NCBI GenBank assembly: GCA_017446745.1
Contig: JAFSQF010000052.1
Span: forward strand, 1-52,383
Source: Bacteroidales bacterium
GTDB lineage: Bacteria > Bacteroidota > Bacteroidia > Bacteroidales > P3
Direction of reading: 5' to 3'
DNA length: 52,383 bases
The translations under genes and the position numbers were made by a program. Every line of letters starts with the position of its first letter. Within the stretch, counting starts at the first letter, position 1. Below the pieces are notes generated by a model that had not been told where the DNA came from, searched no databases, and was given only the letters and a program-made list of their open reading frames with translations. Below, piece by piece: positions 49,137-52,383 of the stretch.

Positions 49137-51599
49137 ATGTTACTATCTGAATTACAGACTGGAGAGCGCGGTGTGGTGGTGCGCGTGGCAGGCCACGGGC
49201 ACTTCCGCAAGCGCATCATCGAGATGGGATTCATCAAAGGAGTCACCGTCGAAGCCATACTTAACGCACCTCTTAAAGACCCAATAAAATACCGCATCAT
49301 GAACTTCGAGGTGTCGCTGCGTCGCAGCGATGCCTCGAAAGTAGAAATAGTGAGCGAAGAAGAGGCCGAACGCGAAATTGTCAACCACAAAGACTACCGC
49401 AGCATCGAAGCCAACGAGACAAAGCTGCAGCATATTGTTCACGAACGCAGCCATACCATCAATGTGGCCCTGGTGGGTAACCCCAATTGTGGCAAAACCA
49501 GTATTTTCAACATAGCAGCTCACGCTCATGAACATGTGGGCAACTATAGTGGCGTAACCGTCGACGAAAAACTCGGCACCTTCCAGCATGGCGGTTACAC
49601 CTTCAACCTCGTCGACCTGCCCGGCACCTACTCGTTGAGTGCCTACTCTCCAGAAGAGCTCTACGTGCGTCGCCATATTATCGAGAAAAACCCCGACATC
49701 ATCCTCAATGTGGTTGATGCCAGCAACTTGGAGCGCAACCTATACCTCACTACCCAACTTATCGATATGGACATCACCATGGTGATGGCACTGAATATGT
49801 ACGACGAGCTGCAACGCAGCGGCGACAAGCTGGACATCAAACAGCTCAGCGTCCTTCTTGGCATGCCTATAGTGCCCACCACTGGCCGCAGCGGTCAAGG
49901 CGTAGACAATCTGTTCGACAAGATTATTGAGGTATTCGAAGCATCGTCGGAAAAGAGTCACATCGACAAAGAAGACAAAACGCCTGTTTTCCGGCACATC
50001 CATGTCAACCATGGACGCTACCTTGAACGCTACATCAAACAGCTGCGCGAAGAGTTGTACAGTCACGGCTTCTCCGATGAACTGAGCACACGGTTCCTCA
50101 GCATCAAACTGCTTGAAAACGACAAGCAACTGGAACAATATGTAGTCCAGAACGACCCTGACGGAAGCATCTTAAAAATACGTAACCAGATTGCAGCAGA
50201 ATACCTGAACAGCAGCAGTCACACCGTTGACGATGTGGAGCACATCCAGAAAGAGCACGATGGCAACAGCCACGCCCACCAAGACATCGAGAGTGCTATC
50301 ACCGACGCCAAGTATGCTTTTATTCGCGGAGCTTTGAACGAATGCTATCAGAAGAACGAACACTCCAAACTCCACCACGTCACCGACCGCATCGACAGCA
50401 TAGTGACACACCGCTGGTTAGGATATCCCATCTTCCTTATTTTCATGTTCATCACCTTCTGGTGTACATTCGCATTGGGAGCCTACCCCATGGACTGGAT
50501 AGAGAGCCTCTTCGGGTGGCTCGGCAGCCTGGTGAGCGACAATATGTCGCCTGGCCCACTGCGCAGCCTTCTGGCCGACGGCATCATAGCTGGCGTGGGG
50601 AGCGTCATCGTCTTCCTACCCAACATCCTGATACTCTACCTCTTCATCTCGTTTATGGAAGACAGCGGCTACATGGCACGCGCAGCATTCATCATGGACA
50701 AGCTGATGCACCGTATGGGGCTGCACGGCAAGAGCTTCATCCCCATGATTATGGGCTTCGGATGCAACGTCCCCGCCATCATGGCCACCCGCACTATCGA
50801 AGACCGCAAAAGCCGTCTGCTGACCATGCTGGTGATACCCATGATGAGCTGCTCGGCTCGCATACCCGTCTACGTCATCCTGGTATCGGCATTCTTCAGC
50901 CATTATGCCGCTCTGGTACTCTCCGGCCTCTACCTTTTGGGCATGATTATGGCCGTAGTGATGGCCAAGCTCTTCAGCCGCTTTGTGGTGAAAGGCGACA
51001 GCCTTCCGTTCGTCATGGAACTGCCACCCTACCGCCTGCCCACTGCCAAAGCCGTGCTACGCCACACGTGGGAGAAAGGCAAGGAATACCTGAAAAAAAT
51101 GGGCACCATTATCCTCGCCGCCAGCATCATAGTGTGGGCATTAAGTTATTTCCCCACCAACAACGACAAGAAACTTCAGGCCGAGAACTCCTACATGGCT
51201 AAGATAGGCAAGGCCATCGAGCCGGTGATGCAGCCCTGCGGGTTCGACTGGAAACAGAGCGTGTCGCTCCTCTCGGGAGTCTTCGCCAAAGAGGTGGTGG
51301 CCAGCACCATGACCGTGGTCTATGCCACCACAAGCGAAGAGGCCGAAGCGTTGGAAGATTTCGAAGACGCTGAAAATGAAAGCAGAATCAGCGAGTTGGT
51401 CAGCCACAATATGACGCCGCTCTCCGCGGCCTCCATGCTGCTCTTTATTCTGCTCTACATGCCATGTCTTAGTACCATAGTGGCCATAAAGAACGAGAGC
51501 GGCAAATGGAAATGGGCTCTCTTCACCATGGCATACACCATAGGTCTGGCCTGGATAGTCTCCACCCTCTTTTTCCAATTAGGAAGTTTATTAATCTGA
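49137..51599 (+). CDS. feoB: Ferrous iron transporter FeoB with fused FeoA domain
   Basis: This 820-aa protein fuses a FeoA (SH3-like) domain at about residues 1-75 to FeoB. The FeoB G-protein domain has G1 GNPNCGKTS (114-122), G3 DLPG (160-163) and an NMYD-type G4. Then come a regulatory helical part, two Gate domains (GCNVPAIMATR in the first) and about eight to ten membrane helices. It imports Fe2+ across the inner membrane, mainly in anoxic conditions. The frame is open to a TTG at 49083, but ATG at 49137 (MLLSELQTGERG) is the true FeoA start. The Cys-rich partner gene follows by ten bases. Confidence 0.95.
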   Translation: MLLSELQTGERGVVVRVAGHGHFRKRIIEMGFIKGVTVEAILNAPLKDPIKYRIMNFEVSLRRSDASKVEIVSEEEAEREIVNHKDYRSIEANETKLQHIVHERSHTINVALVGNPNCGKTSIFNIAAHAHEHVGNYSGVTVDEKLGTFQHGGYTFNLVDLPGTYSLSAYSPEELYVRRHIIEKNPDIILNVVDASNLERNLYLTTQLIDMDITMVMALNMYDELQRSGDKLDIKQLSVLLGMPIVPTTGRSGQGVDNLFDKIIEVFEASSEKSHIDKEDKTPVFRHIHVNHGRYLERYIKQLREELYSHGFSDELSTRFLSIKLLENDKQLEQYVVQNDPDGSILKIRNQIAAEYLNSSSHTVDDVEHIQKEHDGNSHAHQDIESAITDAKYAFIRGALNECYQKNEHSKLHHVTDRIDSIVTHRWLGYPIFLIFMFITFWCTFALGAYPMDWIESLFGWLGSLVSDNMSPGPLRSLLADGIIAGVGSVIVFLPNILILYLFISFMEDSGYMARAAFIMDKLMHRMGLHGKSFIPMIMGFGCNVPAIMATRTIEDRKSRLLTMLVIPMMSCSARIPVYVILVSAFFSHYAALVLSGLYLLGMIMAVVMAKLFSRFVVKGDSLPFVMELPPYRLPTAKAVLRHTWEKGKEYLKKMGTIILAASIIVWALSYFPTNNDKKLQAENSYMAKIGKAIEPVMQPCGFDWKQSVSLLSGVFAKEVVASTMTVVYATTSEEAEALEDFEDAENESRISELVSHNMTPLSAASMLLFILLYMPCLSTIVAIKNESGKWKWALFTMAYTIGLAWIVSTLFFQLGSLLI

Positions 51600-51609
51600 C
51601 ACTCCAACT

Positions 51610-51795
51610 ATGATTGAAAAACTGACAGTTATACTAATTGTATGTTTCGCCGTATTTCTCGCTCTGCGACATATTCTCCACAGCGCAAAAGGCGATGGCT
51701 GCCAATGCAGTGGGGGCTGCAACGGTTGCCACTGCCACTGCAAGCCTCCGCAGCAAAACCGCCACAACCGGCCTGACAGCGGCCAACCGTCGTGA
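51610..51795 (+). CDS. FeoB-associated Cys-rich membrane protein
   Basis: This 61-aa protein has one N-terminal membrane helix (about 5-22) and a Cys/His-rich cytoplasmic part (CQCSGGCNGCHCHC, residues about 31-44). It matches the FeoB-associated Cys-rich family, which plays a FeoC-like part, perhaps in iron handling or Feo complex assembly. It lies ten bases after feoB and is surely in the same operon. The tail is polar (PPQQNRHNRPDSGQ) and not conserved. Confidence 0.9.
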   Translation: MIEKLTVILIVCFAVFLALRHILHSAKGDGCQCSGGCNGCHCHCKPPQQNRHNRPDSGQPS

Positions 51796-51863
51796 CCCGC
51801 AATCAACACCAGACATCACCGAGCGTGTAATTATCAACCTCATAGGAGATGCACAGTCCAAAG

Positions 51864-51899
51864 GCAGAGACTCTCCAAACAATATTGGTGAGTCTCTGC
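51864..51899 (+). terminator. Hairpin after the feo operon
   Basis: GCAGAGACTC and GAGTCTCTGC form a ten-bp stem with a 16-nt loop. No T-run follows, so termination here is uncertain. The remainder up to 52029 is AT-rich. Confidence 0.45.
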
Positions 51900-52029
51900 A
51901 CATATTATATAACTTTCCCCAAAAGCAAACAATAAAAATACAATAAATACGTTAAGTAATTTAAATCTATAATTTGCAAGCTGCAATTCAACAATCAAAC
52001 AGTCCAATAGTTAAATACTTAATTGCTGT

Positions 52030-52383
52030 ATGCTACACATTGCCAACCCCATATATGACTCGGTGTTCAAATACCTGCTGGAGGACGAGCGCATAGCCAA
52101 GACCCTGCTGGGCGCCCTCATCAAGAGCGAGATTATCGACATACAGATGCGCCCCAACGAGTACGCCAACACCACGAAGGACAACATCGCCATGTTCCGC
52201 ATCGACTTCAACGCCACTGTCCGTAATGCCGACGGCTCGAAGAAACTCATACTCATCGAACTTCAGAAGACATGGGTGGAGACCGAGACACTGCGCTTCA
52301 GGCAATACCTTGGCGCACAGTACGCCAACCCGGCCAACATGCAGCACGACAGCAAGAACCGTTATGGTCTGCACATCATCGCC
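52030..52383 (+). CDS. Rpn-family PD-(D/E)XK nuclease/transposase-like protein (partial)
   Basis: A plus-strand ORF starts at 52030 and runs off the window, with 118 codons visible. The start MLHIANPIYDSVFKYLLEDERIAKTLLGALI is the usual opening of the PDDEXK_2/Rpn family. The nuclease core is readable: Asp in FRIDFNATV, then LILIELQKTW with the E-x-Q/K strand, and RFRQYLGAQY after it. Family members are recombination-promoting nucleases, often annotated as PD-(D/E)XK nuclease family transposase, and are abundant in gut Bacteroidales. Only the N-terminal part is present because the window ends here, not because of a truncation. Confidence 0.88.
   Translation, partial: MLHIANPIYDSVFKYLLEDERIAKTLLGALIKSEIIDIQMRPNEYANTTKDNIAMFRIDFNATVRNADGSKKLILIELQKTWVETETLRFRQYLGAQYANPANMQHDSKNRYGLHIIA

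Overview
The window looks like chromosome of a gut- or rumen-type anaerobic member of the Bacteroidales. The support is as follows. Promoters have the Bacteroidetes form (TTTG, about 20 bp, TAnnTTTG) and Shine-Dalgarno sequences are rare. Two secreted proteins carry type IX secretion (T9SS) C-terminal sorting domains, and a PorV/PorQ-family protein is present. SecD and SecF are fused, FeoA and FeoB are fused, and there is a four-subunit 2-oxoacid:ferredoxin oxidoreductase. The tmRNA tag is GENNYALAA, and a lipoprotein sialidase points to host glycan use. Genus cannot be fixed from the sequence alone.

Layout. 1-3.8 kb: an accessory block with an AlbA_2/HATPase regulator and a umuDC operon behind a 13-bp perfect inverted repeat, ending in a decayed ORF. 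3.8-4.7 kb: a three-gene, ATGA-coupled minus-strand operon, DUF3791 - DUF3990 (ADP-ribosyltransferase-like) - small partner. This is the best candidate here for an undescribed toxin/antitoxin-like system. 4.9-5.6 kb: a DUF5674 gene overlapping a conserved hypothetical. 6.0-13.7 kb: eight minus-strand genes in one closely spaced run, oprP-like porin - pstSCAB - cysDNH, joining an oxyanion uptake system to sulfate activation and APS reduction. 14-15.4 kb: a membrane-anchored AraC-type regulator, a glycosidase-like gene scrap, ssrA (tmRNA) and tRNA-Asp. 15.6-19.4 kb: a HAD phosphatase and a 979-aa T9SS cargo protein whose leader carries three 36-bp hairpin repeats.

19.5-33.9 kb (minus strand): HIT protein, greA, then a trio of PorV/PorQ-like protein, a 1620-aa secreted protein and a TonB-dependent receptor. 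A small acidic membrane protein and secDF lie upstream. The trio looks like one envelope export or assembly unit. 34.1-39.2 kb: radC; cyclophilin-pheS-folB on the minus strand; a lipoprotein and DUF4301 on the plus strand. 39.3-40.3 kb: an unannotated 44-codon basic protein with its own consensus promoter and terminator, a NUDIX hydrolase with four in-frame decapeptide repeats, and a 3 x 30-bp palindromic repeat. 40.3-43.2 kb: the oxidoreductase operon (ferredoxin, alpha, beta, gamma). 43.4-52.4 kb: DUF1573 protein, aminotransferase, a second T9SS cargo, a GreA-C-terminus-like protein, sialidase, trpS, feoAB with its Cys-rich partner, and the start of an Rpn/PD-(D/E)XK nuclease that runs off the end.

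Core genes (pheS, trpS, greA, secDF, ssrA) are interleaved with accessory ones. No complete transposon, prophage, rRNA gene or CRISPR array was seen.
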